The notes under the pieces are model-generated. The model worked only from the letters and a program-made list of their open reading frames with translations. It was not told the DNA's origin and did no database searches. A stretch of DNA of 43,297 bases from an uncultured Bacteroidota bacterium (lineage in GTDB: Bacteria; Bacteroidota; Bacteroidia; Flavobacteriales; Flavobacteriaceae): assembly GCA_902523665.1 (NCBI GenBank), contig CABZAD010000009.1, positions 1 through 43,297 of the forward strand. Direction: 5' to 3'. Positions 1 through 7,893 of the stretch are shown in pieces. Made by a program: the position numbers and the translations under genes. Positions within the stretch are counted from its first letter, which is position 1. Each line of letters begins with the position of its first letter.

Positions 1-1
1 A

Positions 2-298
2 ATCTTTATGATAACTGACGGTAAACCAAGCTGTATGTTTACTAAAGATGGATTTTATAAAAATAGTGCTGGTTTAGATAATTATATTCTTGATCAGTGT
101 TATAATAGAGCTAGGGTTGCAAAAAAAAATAATATACCAATAACAACATTTATGATTGCTAGTGATCCCTACTTGCAGACTTTTGTAAAAAAATTCTCTG
201 AAGTAAATAATGGGAAGGCCTTTTATACTGGTCTTGATGGTTTGAGTGAAATGGTATTTGAAGATTATGACAAAAATAGAAGACAAAAATTAAGATAA
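2..298 (+). CDS. VWA-domain protein, C-terminal part (5' end outside window)
   Basis: The reading frame is open from the window edge, so this is only the C-terminal ~98 residues of a longer protein; the first ATG (base 8) lies inside the domain, not at its start. The segment MITDGKPS matches the late strand of von Willebrand A domains, whose T-D-G supplies a MIDAS metal-site residue. The remainder, with alternating strands and helices ending in a basic tail, fits the end of a ChlD/CoxE-like VWA domain. Its stop TAA shares one base with the ATG of the AAA ATPase that follows. VWA proteins of this kind work with MoxR/chelatase AAA ATPases, typically to insert metals or remodel complexes, so the pair is probably one functional unit. 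The client is unknown. The VWA assignment is good; the specific subfamily is not determinable from this fragment. Confidence 0.75.
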   Translation: MFMITDGKPSCMFTKDGFYKNSAGLDNYILDQCYNRARVAKKNNIPITTFMIASDPYLQTFVKKFSEVNNGKAFYTGLDGLSEMVFEDYDKNRRQKLR

Positions 299-1758
299 TG
301 AACAAACCTAAAATCAAAACAATTGGTGAATTAAAATCATCAGATTATAAATTCAAATCTCTGAATCAAGAAATTACAGATAATTTAAGGCAAAATCTCT
401 CAGAAGGTATTAATGTATTTTCTGATCTAGTCGGATATGAAGAAACCGTGATTCCAAGTGTAGAAAGAGCATTTCTTTCAAATCATAGTATTAACCTTTT
501 GGGTTTAAGAGGTCAAGCCAAAACTAAACTTGCAAGAACATGTGTGAATCTTTTAGATGAATGGATTCCTATAATCAAAGGTTCAGAAACTAATGATGAC
601 CCACTTAATCCAATTTTTAAAAGCTCCCTCAAAATGATTAAATCTAGTGGAGACAAAACTGGAATAGATTGGCTTCACAGAGATGAAAGATTTTACGAAA
701 AACTTGCTACTCCAGATGTTACAGTATCTGATTTAATTGGTGATATTGACCCAATAAAGGCTACAAATCTTAAATTATCTTATTCAAATGAGGAAGTTAT
801 TCACTTTGGATTAATTCCAAGAGCACACAGATGCATTTTTGTACTTAATGAATTACCAGATTTACAACCAAGAATCCAAGTTTCACTTTTTTCAATTTTA
901 GAGGAAAAAGAAATTCAAATTCGAGGTTTTAAAGTTAGACTTCCTCTTGACATTCAATTTATTTTTACTTCAAACCCGGAAGATTACACCAATAGAGGAA
1001 CAATTGTAACACCCTTAAAGGACAGAGTTGGATCACAAATACTAACTCATTACCCTGAATCAATTGAAATTGCAAAAAAAATTACCAAACAAGAATCAAA
1101 AATTGATACAAAGCTTAGCTCAAAAATTCATATTCCTGAAGTTGCTAGAGACATAATTGAGCAAATATCTTTTGAAGCAAGAGAGAGCGATCTTATTGAT
1201 AGAAAGAGCGGAGTTAGTGCAAGAATGAGTATAACTAGTTTACAAAATCTAGTTTCATCTGCTGAAAGACGTATAATTATTAATAAGGAAGACAGTACTT
1301 CAATTAGGATGTCTGACTTTAGCTCAGTTATTTCCTCAATTAATGGAAAAGTAGAATTAGTTTATGAGGGAGAGGAAGAGGGTGCAGAGCAAGTGTCGTA
1401 TAATCTTATTTCATCAGCCGTAAAATCAATTTTTAATAAATATTTTCCTAGAATTGAAAAATTAACTAAGCCAGATGAAATAACTCCATATGACTCGCTT
1501 TTAAACTGGTTCTCTAATAAGCAATTAGTAATTAATGATAATTTGAAAAATAAAGATTATGAGAATTTACTAAATGAAGTTATTGATGCAAAAAAGCTAA
1601 TTAAAAAGTATATTCCTGAATTAAATTATGATGACGAACTTTTCTTTGTGGAATTTATTTTGTGGGGTCTAGAAAGCTATGATAAATTGTCAATATTGAG
1701 AACTAATAATGGAATAGAGTATAAGGATCCATTCAATAATTTTATTAATAAAATTTAA
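298..1758 (+). CDS. MoxR/magnesium-chelatase-like AAA+ ATPase
   Basis: A 486-residue AAA+ ATPase. The P-loop GLRGQAKT (residues 69-76) is of the MoxR type, with Ala in place of the usual Gly before Lys-Thr. The Walker B strand is CIFVLNEL (179-186), in which Asn occupies the usual Asp position before Glu. Sensor 1 is FIFTSNPEDY (221-230), followed by a TPLKDRVGSQ segment resembling the ChlI region that contains the sensor and arginine-finger area. The C-terminal ~230 residues are helical and acidic and show no domain I recognise. The gene overlaps the VWA gene by one base, the usual AAA-VWA arrangement, which suggests an ATP-driven chaperone or metal-insertion machine. No chlorophyll or cobalamin genes are nearby, so true chelatase activity is unlikely. 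It converges on the reductase gene with a 4-base overlap of 3' ends. The family is secure; the substrate is unknown. Confidence 0.85.
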   Translation: MNKPKIKTIGELKSSDYKFKSLNQEITDNLRQNLSEGINVFSDLVGYEETVIPSVERAFLSNHSINLLGLRGQAKTKLARTCVNLLDEWIPIIKGSETNDDPLNPIFKSSLKMIKSSGDKTGIDWLHRDERFYEKLATPDVTVSDLIGDIDPIKATNLKLSYSNEEVIHFGLIPRAHRCIFVLNELPDLQPRIQVSLFSILEEKEIQIRGFKVRLPLDIQFIFTSNPEDYTNRGTIVTPLKDRVGSQILTHYPESIEIAKKITKQESKIDTKLSSKIHIPEVARDIIEQISFEARESDLIDRKSGVSARMSITSLQNLVSSAERRIIINKEDSTSIRMSDFSSVISSINGKVELVYEGEEEGAEQVSYNLISSAVKSIFNKYFPRIEKLTKPDEITPYDSLLNWFSNKQLVINDNLKNKDYENLLNEVIDAKKLIKKYIPELNYDDELFFVEFILWGLESYDKLSILRTNNGIEYKDPFNNFINKI

Positions 1759-2807
1759 TCAATTTTACTTTTTTGGGATTTTTTTGCCTCTTTTTTTGAA
1801 CCATCAAAACCTTCAATGCCACTAACTGTGGTATACATTAGCCTATTTTTCTTATCTGGATTTAATTTTGAGTACGCACTATGGCACATTACTGCTGCCT
1901 CATGAAATCCACTCAATATTAACTTAAGTTTTCCAGGATACGTATTAACATCTCCGATAGCATAAATACCATCAATATTTGTTTGATAATCAAAACTGTT
2001 ATTAACTTTTATAGCGTTATTTTCAATGTTTAAGCCCCAATCTTTGATGGGTCCCAGTTTAGGAACTAGACCAAATAGTGGTATGAAATAGTCAGTTTCA
2101 ATTTTATTTTCATTTCCATCTAAGTCTATAATAATCGATTCGAGTTTACTTTTACCATTAAGTTTTTTAACCTGGGCGGGAGTAATCACATCAATTTTTC
2201 CAAGATCTTTAAGTTTTTGAACAGAAGCAACGGAATCATCTGCCCCTCTAAATTCATTTCTTCTGTGAATAAGTATTACTTTTTTTGAAATCTTAGACAG
2301 ATGAATTGTCCAATCCAAAGCTGAATCTCCTCCCCCAGCAATAACAACTGTTTTATTTTTTAACTCGCTTGGATTTTTAATCATGTAGGAAACACCTTTA
2401 TCCTCATAATCACTAATATTGGGGATATTTGGTTTTCTAGGCGTAAATGTTCCAAGACCACCAGCTATTGCAATTATTTTAGCTAAAATTTCTGTCCCTT
2501 TATCAGTAGTAACCATAAAAGATCCATTATCAAGTTTATCTAAATTCAATGCTGTCTCTCCAAGTGTGTATGATGGTTGAAAAGGTTTAATCTGTTCTAA
2601 AAGGTTTTCAATCAGATCACCTGCAATAATTTCAGGATATGCAGGAATATCATAAATAGGCTTTTTTGGATATAATTCAATACATTGTCCACCTGGTTGA
2701 GTCAGGGAATCTAAAATATGACATTTCATTTTTAAAAGACCTGCCTCAAAGACAGTAAAAAGACCAGTAGGACCAGCTCCAATAATTAAAATATCTGTTT
2801 TAATCAT
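1755..2807 (-). CDS. Ferredoxin/flavodoxin-NADP+ reductase, thioredoxin-reductase-like type
   Basis: A 350-residue two-dinucleotide-binding flavoprotein. The FAD motif GAGPTG (residues 10-15) is followed by an S-L-T-Q-P-G-G-Q-C segment typical of thioredoxin-reductase-like FNRs; a second Rossmann motif AGGGDSALDW binds NADP(H); YAIGDV near the C-terminus is the conserved FAD-contact motif. There is no CxxC redox disulfide, which separates it from true thioredoxin reductase and supports the YumC-type FNR assignment. It would transfer electrons between NADPH and ferredoxin or flavodoxin in the cytoplasm. The ATG overlaps the stop of the upstream nfu gene (ATGA), so mrp, nfu and this gene form a tight operon. 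That context suggests it supplies electrons for Fe-S cluster assembly, which is an inference. NAD(P)/FAD oxidoreductase of this family is near certain; the electron partner is not. Confidence 0.88.
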   Translation of the reverse strand: MIKTDILIIGAGPTGLFTVFEAGLLKMKCHILDSLTQPGGQCIELYPKKPIYDIPAYPEIIAGDLIENLLEQIKPFQPSYTLGETALNLDKLDNGSFMVTTDKGTEILAKIIAIAGGLGTFTPRKPNIPNISDYEDKGVSYMIKNPSELKNKTVVIAGGGDSALDWTIHLSKISKKVILIHRRNEFRGADDSVASVQKLKDLGKIDVITPAQVKKLNGKSKLESIIIDLDGNENKIETDYFIPLFGLVPKLGPIKDWGLNIENNAIKVNNSFDYQTNIDGIYAIGDVNTYPGKLKLILSGFHEAAVMCHSAYSKLNPDKKNRLMYTTVSGIEGFDGSKKEAKKSQKSKID

Positions 2808-3046
2808 TGAGAAAGAGGCAATACAGATTTTACTTCTTTTATTTCAGGAGCATATTTTTTTATTGTAGTTTCTACTCCATTTTTTAGTGTCATCTGATTT
2901 ACTTTACAGTCTGCACATGCACCATGTAGTTTTACTTCCACAGTTGAATTATTTATTGATTCAAGAGATATATCACCCCCATCCTTAACAAGAAATGGTC
3001 TAATCTCCTCGAGTGCATCTAATACTTTATTTTCTAATTTGCTCAT
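2804..3046 (-). CDS. NifU-like (Nfu) Fe-S cluster scaffold/carrier domain protein
   Basis: An 80-residue stand-alone Nfu domain. It contains the conserved CxxC (Cys44 and Cys47 in GACADC) followed by an MTLKNGVE segment, the signature region of the NifU C-terminal domain. The two cysteines of two subunits hold a shared [4Fe-4S] cluster in known Nfu proteins, which pass it to target apoproteins. The residues after CxxC (KVNQ rather than PSST) are a variant seen, from memory, in Bacteroidota paralogues. The start ATG shares one base with the mrp stop and the stop overlaps the reductase start, so the three genes are co-translated. Both neighbours fit Fe-S biogenesis. There is no N-terminal extension or A-type domain. 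The assignment is secure. Confidence 0.9.
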   Translation of the reverse strand: MSKLENKVLDALEEIRPFLVKDGGDISLESINNSTVEVKLHGACADCKVNQMTLKNGVETTIKKYAPEIKEVKSVLPLSQ

Positions 3047-4215
3047 TACTTTTTAATTGCTGAACACCCCACTAAGTTAGTAATTTCGACAATCTTTGTA
3101 GGTGGTAATTCTTTATTTCTTATTAATAACTGTTCAACCATGTTTTTTGAAATTTCCTCAAAAATATTTGAAACATCTGAAGATTCTTGAAGCGAAACAG
3201 GTCTACCAAAATCTGAGGCTTCTCTTAAACTCTTATATATTGGTATTTCACCTAAAAAATTGATATTTAAATCTTTTGATAAATACTTTACACCAGATTC
3301 ACCAAATATATAATGTTTTATGTTAGAATCATCTGTTTTAAAATATGCCATGTTTTCAATTAAACCTAGGATTGGAACCGAAATACTATCTTGTTGAAAC
3401 ATTTTAATACCTCTTCTTGCATCAGCAAGTGCAACATTTTGAGGTGTACTTACAATAATTGACCCTGTAATTGGTAAAGATTGAACTAAGCTTAGGTGTA
3501 TATCACCTGTACCAGGAGGTAAATCTAGAAAAAGAAAGTCTAATTCACCCCAATTAGTATCAAAAATCATTTGATTGAGAGCTTTTGATGCCATAGGACC
3601 TCTCCATACTACAGCTTGATCAAGCTTTGTGAAAAAGCCAATAGACATAATTTTAACATTGTAGTTTTCAACTGGCTCTATTTTAGATTTATCATTTATT
3701 TTAATTGATTTTGGGATATATCCTTCAACATCCATCATTGTAGGAACAGATGGCCCATAAATATCTGCATCAAGAATTCCTACTTTACACCCTTTTTTTG
3801 CAAGTGCTGCCGCTAAGTTTATCGTTACAGTTGATTTACCAACCCCTCCTTTAGCAGAAGATATTGCAATTATTGAATCAACACCTTTAATTTTTTTTGC
3901 TTGTGAAGATATTTTTGGACGTTCTGGTGAATCAATTTCATTTTCTTCATTTTTATTGACTTTCAGCGACTCCACCTTGGTATTTATATTAATTTTTGCT
4001 TTTTCATAAATATCATCATGAATTATTTTCATAATCTCAACCTCAAGTTTTTTTCTTGCTTGTAAAGCAGGGTTTGAAACCACTATGTCAATGTCAACTT
4101 GATCTCCAAATACTTGAATATTTTTTAAAATACCAGCCGAAACAATGTTTTCTGAATAGCCAGTCATGTTAATCTTTTCAAGTGTTGTTTTAATATTTTT
4201 TTTTGTTAAATCCAT
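3046..4215 (-). CDS. mrp: Mrp/NBP35-family Fe-S carrier ATPase
   Basis: A 389-residue P-loop NTPase of the ApbC/Mrp/NBP35 family. An N-terminal MIP18/DUF59-type domain (residues ~1-80) is followed by a linker and a deviant Walker A motif KGGVGKST (122-129), then the D-A-D-x-Y-G-P-S motif typical of Mrp. The family delivers [4Fe-4S] clusters to apoproteins. The CxxC that bridges the dimer in ApbC is missing: only two isolated cysteines remain, one in the conserved C-terminal GCSAIKK. I chose the ATG at 4215 rather than an in-frame upstream start at 4233 because an exact TATATTTG -7 promoter box lies at 4231-4238 and overlaps that upstream codon. It is the first gene of an operon with nfu and the reductase. 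Family confident; cluster-binding mode uncertain. Confidence 0.9.
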   Translation of the reverse strand: MDLTKKNIKTTLEKINMTGYSENIVSAGILKNIQVFGDQVDIDIVVSNPALQARKKLEVEIMKIIHDDIYEKAKININTKVESLKVNKNEENEIDSPERPKISSQAKKIKGVDSIIAISSAKGGVGKSTVTINLAAALAKKGCKVGILDADIYGPSVPTMMDVEGYIPKSIKINDKSKIEPVENYNVKIMSIGFFTKLDQAVVWRGPMASKALNQMIFDTNWGELDFLFLDLPPGTGDIHLSLVQSLPITGSIIVSTPQNVALADARRGIKMFQQDSISVPILGLIENMAYFKTDDSNIKHYIFGESGVKYLSKDLNINFLGEIPIYKSLREASDFGRPVSLQESSDVSNIFEEISKNMVEQLLIRNKELPPTKIVEITNLVGCSAIKK

Positions 4216-4230
4216 AATAAATTTACACCA

Positions 4231-4238
4231 CAAATATA
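4231..4238 (-). promoter_or_regulatory. Bacteroidota -7 promoter box (TATATTTG) for mrp
   Basis: Reading the minus strand, TATATTTG matches the Bacteroidota primary-sigma -7 consensus TAnnTTTG exactly and ends 15 bases before the mrp ATG at 4215. No exact TTG -33 element is seen at the expected spacing. It argues against the upstream alternative start. Confidence 0.5.
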
Positions 4239-4276
4239 CATGTAACTAATAGATTTAATTCTTAAAATTTATACAA

Positions 4277-4594
4277 TTATTTTGGGTCCCAAAGTTTTAA
4301 TTTAAAATCAATTATTTTATCATCCTTAACTTTTATTCCTTCATTTTCTAATAATTGTTTCATCAAATCATAGCCTTTAAAATGATGCTTACCAGTTAAT
4401 AAGCCATTTCTATTTACAACTCTATGTGCAGGAATTGATGAGTCATTATGGCAAGCATTAAGAGCCCATCCTACAGTTCTTGAGCTTGAAGCTGTTCCAA
4501 GCTTTTTCGCAATTAACCCATAAGTTGTGACTCTACCCTCAGGGATAGTTTTTACTACACTATAAACTCTTTGAAAAAAATCATTTTTACTCAT
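4277..4594 (-). CDS. Alkyltransferase-like (ATL) protein, MGMT family without acceptor cysteine
   Basis: A 105-residue protein matching the C-terminal DNA-binding domain of O6-methylguanine-DNA methyltransferase: R-V-T-T-Y-G-x-I-A (helix-turn-helix), R-T-V-G-W-A-L, then the active-site loop. In true MGMT the loop reads PCHRV; here it is PAHRVVNRNG, so the alkyl-acceptor Cys is Ala. ATL proteins bind O6-alkylguanine, flip it out and recruit nucleotide excision repair rather than dealkylating it. The frame is open upstream to 4693, inside the kinase gene, but the ATG at 4594 (MSKNDFF) aligns with the family start and leaves a 16-base gap after the kinase stop. The gene probably reads through from the two-component operon. 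MGMT-fold is certain; ATL function follows from the missing Cys. Confidence 0.88.
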   Translation of the reverse strand: MSKNDFFQRVYSVVKTIPEGRVTTYGLIAKKLGTASSSRTVGWALNACHNDSSIPAHRVVNRNGLLTGKHHFKGYDLMKQLLENEGIKVKDDKIIDFKLKLWDPK

Positions 4595-4610
4595 AGAGAT
4601 AATAGATATC

Positions 4611-5522
4611 TTAAGGTTTTTGTAAAGTAAATGAAAATTCAGTGCCTTGACCAATTTTACTTTCAACAAAAATTTGTTCCTGATGTGCCTCAATTATATG
4701 CTTAACAATTGATAGGCCAAGCCCTGAACCACCTTTTTTTCTAGATCTATTTTTATCAATTCTATAAAATCTTTCAAATAGACGAGGTAAATGCTCATCC
4801 TCTATTCCTTCCCCGTTATCTTTTACTCTAACAATAATTCTATGCTTATCATATTCCTCAACTTTTACTTCAGTATATCCGCTTTCTTTTCCATATTTAA
4901 TTGAGTTTACAATTAAGTTAATAAGTACTTGCAAAATTCTTTCTTTGTCAGCATAAACTATTACGGGACTATTATTTTTATTTTTAATTAGAAGTTTAGT
5001 ATTATTTTTCTCTGATTCAAACTCCATTAAATCATATACGTTTTCTATTAACTCGTAAATATTAAAATCAGTTTTATCAACTGTTTTAATACCAGATTCA
5101 AATTGTGTAATTAAGTCTAAATCTTTTACAATGGATATTAGTCTATCTACACCCTTAGCTGATCTCCTCAAATATTTACCTCTAACTTTCCTATCTTTTA
5201 TTGCTCCCTCAATAAGTGTTAGTATGTAACCTTGAATAGTAAATAATGGAGTTTTCAATTCATGTGAAACATTGCCTAAAAATTCTCTTCTGTAATTTTC
5301 TTGACCCATTAAAATGTTAATTTCTTCTAGTTTTGTTTTATAACCAGTTAAAATATTCTCAAGTATTATACTAGCTGTAAAGAAAGTCAGAATGAAATAT
5401 CCCAAATCATTTATTGAAAAACCACCGATAAGGAAAAAATAGAATATAAGAGCTATCATGTTAATGTAGAATGATGCACGTAAAGCTTGAGCACTTGGTT
5501 TAATTTTGAAGGGAAGTTTCAT
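4611..5522 (-). CDS. Two-component sensor histidine kinase (PhoR-like)
   Basis: A 303-residue membrane histidine kinase. Two hydrophobic segments (about residues 17-34 and 40-57) are separated by only a few residues, so there is almost no periplasmic sensor domain. The H-box FLGNVSHELKTPL places the phosphorylated histidine at His87. The catalytic domain has an N-box (NLIVNSIKYG), DNGEGIEDEHLPRLFERFYR and a G-rich GGSGLGLSIVKH lid. The ATG overlaps the stop of the response-regulator gene (ATGA), so the two are translationally coupled. This is the PhoR/WalK-like architecture common in Flavobacteriia. With no input domain and no phosphate genes nearby, the stimulus cannot be named. Kinase assignment is certain. 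Confidence 0.93.
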   Translation of the reverse strand: MKLPFKIKPSAQALRASFYINMIALIFYFFLIGGFSINDLGYFILTFFTASIILENILTGYKTKLEEINILMGQENYRREFLGNVSHELKTPLFTIQGYILTLIEGAIKDRKVRGKYLRRSAKGVDRLISIVKDLDLITQFESGIKTVDKTDFNIYELIENVYDLMEFESEKNNTKLLIKNKNNSPVIVYADKERILQVLINLIVNSIKYGKESGYTEVKVEEYDKHRIIVRVKDNGEGIEDEHLPRLFERFYRIDKNRSRKKGGSGLGLSIVKHIIEAHQEQIFVESKIGQGTEFSFTLQKP

Positions 5523-6211
5523 TCTTCAACTATAAATTTATAACCAACTCCCTTAACAGTTTTGAAGTATTTGTCTCCTATTTTCTCTCTTAATTTTCTT
5601 ATGTGTACATCAATTGTTCTGTCACCAACTATAACTTTTTCTCCCCAAACTTTTTCCATTATTTTTTCTCTCTTAAATACCTTATCAGGTTTAGAAGAAA
5701 GGAGACTTAATAGCTCAAACTCTTTTTTTGGTAAACTTATTGATTTATCATCTATATATACTTTATATTTATCTCTGTTAATTTTAAAGTTGCCAAATTG
5801 AATTTCGCCAATTTCTTTTTCAAAATTCTTTTTAGATCGTCTTAAAAGTCCTTTGACTTTAGATACTATAATTTTTGGTTTAACTGGTTTTGTAACATAA
5901 TCGTCAGCTCCGGCTTCATATGCTGCAATATGGGAATAATCTTCACCTCTAGCTGTTAAAAACATAATTAACGTATCATTAAACATTTCATCTGATCTAA
6001 GAAGCTCACAAGCCTGAATGCCATCCATATTAGGCATCATAATGTCCATAATAATTACATTTGGAACTATCTCTTTTGCAGTTTCAACAGCTTTTTTGCC
6101 ATCTTTGGCCGTAGATACATTATATCCTTCAATTGATAAATTATACTTTAGAATCTCTAAAATATCTGGCTCATCATCAACACAAAGTATTTTAATCTTT
6201 GACTTATCCAT
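5519..6211 (-). CDS. OmpR/PhoB-family response regulator
   Basis: A 230-residue two-domain regulator. The receiver domain shows the acidic pair V-D-D-E (residues 11-14), the phospho-acceptor Asp56 in IIMDIMMPNMDG, Thr86 and Lys108 in YVTKPV. The C-terminal winged helix ends in the characteristic VWGEKVIVGDRTIDVHIRKL and KTVKGVGYKF of OmpR/PhoB DNA-binding domains. It should be phosphorylated by the kinase encoded immediately downstream, whose start overlaps this stop. I used ATG 6211 (MDKSKIKIL), which places the first beta strand at the usual distance from the N-terminus; an in-frame start at 6232 would add seven non-conserved residues. The regulon is unknown. The family is certain. Confidence 0.93.
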   Translation of the reverse strand: MDKSKIKILCVDDEPDILEILKYNLSIEGYNVSTAKDGKKAVETAKEIVPNVIIMDIMMPNMDGIQACELLRSDEMFNDTLIMFLTARGEDYSHIAAYEAGADDYVTKPVKPKIIVSKVKGLLRRSKKNFEKEIGEIQFGNFKINRDKYKVYIDDKSISLPKKEFELLSLLSSKPDKVFKREKIMEKVWGEKVIVGDRTIDVHIRKLREKIGDKYFKTVKGVGYKFIVEE

Positions 6212-6283
6212 AGTATTAAAACAATTTAGCAAATTATAGCTTATGTTTTGTTAACAATCTAAAATTTAATGTTTTAAAAACAA

Positions 6284-7576
6284 TTAATTTACAATAACTA
6301 AATAATAATTTTTACGACCTCTCTGAAGTAAAGTATATTTCCCATTTATTAAATCATTTTTTGTGATTTTAATGTTTTGTGAGATTCTCTTTTTATTAAT
6401 TAAAATTGAATTTTCTTTTAGGGCTCTTCTTGCCTCACTAATAGATTTAAGGAAATTAGTCTCAGTAGAAAGAAGATTCTCAACTTCTATTCCCTTCGAT
6501 AATTTTTCTTTGGATATCTTAGAGCTTGGAACACCGTCAAAAATTTCATTAAAGGTATTATCATCAAGAGACTCAAGATCTTCTTTACTGGATTTTCCAA
6601 AAAGAACTTTTGATGCACTAATTGCATTTTTTAAATCATTTTCTCCATGAACCATAACTGTTACTGTATCAGCAATTTTATTTTGAAGCAGTCTTTTAGC
6701 TTTATTCTTATTATGTTCTTTAGTTAATTCTTTAACTTCGTCTTGTGTTAAAAAAGTAAAAACTTTAACATAAGTAATTGCATCATCATCCGAAATATTT
6801 AACCAATATTGATAAAACTTATATACAGAAGTCTTCTTCTTATCCAGCCAAATGTTTCCACCTTCGGACTTTCCAAATTTTGAGCCGTCAGATTTTTTAA
6901 TTAATGGACATGTAATTGCAAAAGCCTTGACATTCTCTTTTCTTCTAATTAGTTCAGTTCCAGTAGTAATGTTTCCCCATTGATCACTCCCACCCATTTG
7001 AAGCATACAATTCATCTCCTTATATAAATGAAGAAAATCATATCCTTGAATTAATTGATAGGTAAATTCAGTAAATGACATTCCCTGAGTTGTATCCTTA
7101 GAAATTCTCTTTTTTACAGACTCTTTAGCCATCATATAATTAACAGTTATATGCTTTCCAACATCTCTCGAAAAGTTAATAATTGAGAATTTACTCATCC
7201 AATCATAATTATTAACAAGGATTGCTTTATTTGATTTATTTGATTTAAAATCAAGAAATTTTTCAAATTGAACCTTTAATTTCTTTTCGTTAAACTTTAA
7301 AATATTTTTATCTAATAAGTTCCTTTCATCAGACTTTCCAGATGGATCACCTATCATGCCTGTTGCACCTCCAAGTAGTACGATTGGAGTATGACCAGCA
7401 TTTTGAAAGTGTTTAAGAATGAATATTGGAACTAGACTTCCTATATGAAGTGAATCAGAAGTAGGATCAAAGCCAATATATCCAATAGTTTTATTTTTTG
7501 ACAGATACTCTTCAGCTCCAGGTATTACATCATGCAACATTCCTCTCCATTTTAGCTGATCAATAAATTCTTTCAT
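6284..7576 (-). CDS. tyrS: Tyrosyl-tRNA synthetase
   Basis: A 430-residue class I aminoacyl-tRNA synthetase charging tRNA-Tyr. The HIGH motif is HIGS (residues 44-47, after FDPTSDSL) and the KMSKS motif is KFGKS (233-237). Tyr-binding and ATP-site segments such as QGYDFLHLYK and MGGSDQWGNIT are present. The C-terminal ~70 residues form an S4-like RNA-binding domain. Length is the usual bacterial size (TyrRS type 1). Its ATG shares one base with the stop of the DUF4296 gene, placing it at the end of the GT2-pyrC-DUF4296 operon. The intergenic gap to the response regulator is about 70 bases and shows no strong terminator. Assignment is secure. Confidence 0.97.
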   Translation of the reverse strand: MKEFIDQLKWRGMLHDVIPGAEEYLSKNKTIGYIGFDPTSDSLHIGSLVPIFILKHFQNAGHTPIVLLGGATGMIGDPSGKSDERNLLDKNILKFNEKKLKVQFEKFLDFKSNKSNKAILVNNYDWMSKFSIINFSRDVGKHITVNYMMAKESVKKRISKDTTQGMSFTEFTYQLIQGYDFLHLYKEMNCMLQMGGSDQWGNITTGTELIRRKENVKAFAITCPLIKKSDGSKFGKSEGGNIWLDKKKTSVYKFYQYWLNISDDDAITYVKVFTFLTQDEVKELTKEHNKNKAKRLLQNKIADTVTVMVHGENDLKNAISASKVLFGKSSKEDLESLDDNTFNEIFDGVPSSKISKEKLSKGIEVENLLSTETNFLKSISEARRALKENSILINKKRISQNIKITKNDLINGKYTLLQRGRKNYYLVIVN

Positions 7577-7893
7577 TATTTAATATTTTTTATACTATCA
7601 ATTGATTTTTGGATTCTTCTCTTTACATTGGAGTAAATATTGAAATGAATTCTGGGATTTCGGGAGTAATACATCTCACTTTCATAAAATTGTGCACTAT
7701 CAATATCGTGTTTTCTAAAAATTAATTCATCACTAATCATATCATTATCAATTTTTAAATCGTAACTACTGGATGCATTTAGAATCATTATATCAAAAAT
7801 AATACTTTCCATTTTTTCTTCACTAATTAAATTTTCTGGAGCGTTTGTCGAACATCCCATTATGAAAATAGATATTATTAGATACTTTTTCAT
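7576..7893 (-). CDS. DUF4296-type lipoprotein
   Basis: A 105-residue small protein with a lipoprotein signal: a short hydrophobic stretch MKKYLIISIFIMGC ending in the likely lipidated Cys14, so it is probably membrane-anchored outside the cytoplasm. The body (SEEKMESIIFDIMIL, FRKHDIDSAQFYESEMYYSRNP) matches the Bacteroidota-specific DUF4296 family, usually found next to dihydroorotase. No catalytic motif can be seen. The start overlaps the pyrC stop by four bases and the stop overlaps the tyrS start by one. Its function is unknown; operon position does not by itself imply a role in pyrimidine synthesis. Confidence 0.8.
   Translation of the reverse strand: MKKYLIISIFIMGCSTNAPENLISEEKMESIIFDIMILNASSSYDLKIDNDMISDELIFRKHDIDSAQFYESEMYYSRNPRIHFNIYSNVKRRIQKSIDSIKNIK

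Noticed and set aside
6211..6283. ATAATTTG-like promoter upstream of the response regulator
   Set aside because: It deviates from TAnnTTTG by an extra base (TATAATTTG); spacing to any -33 element is not convincing.
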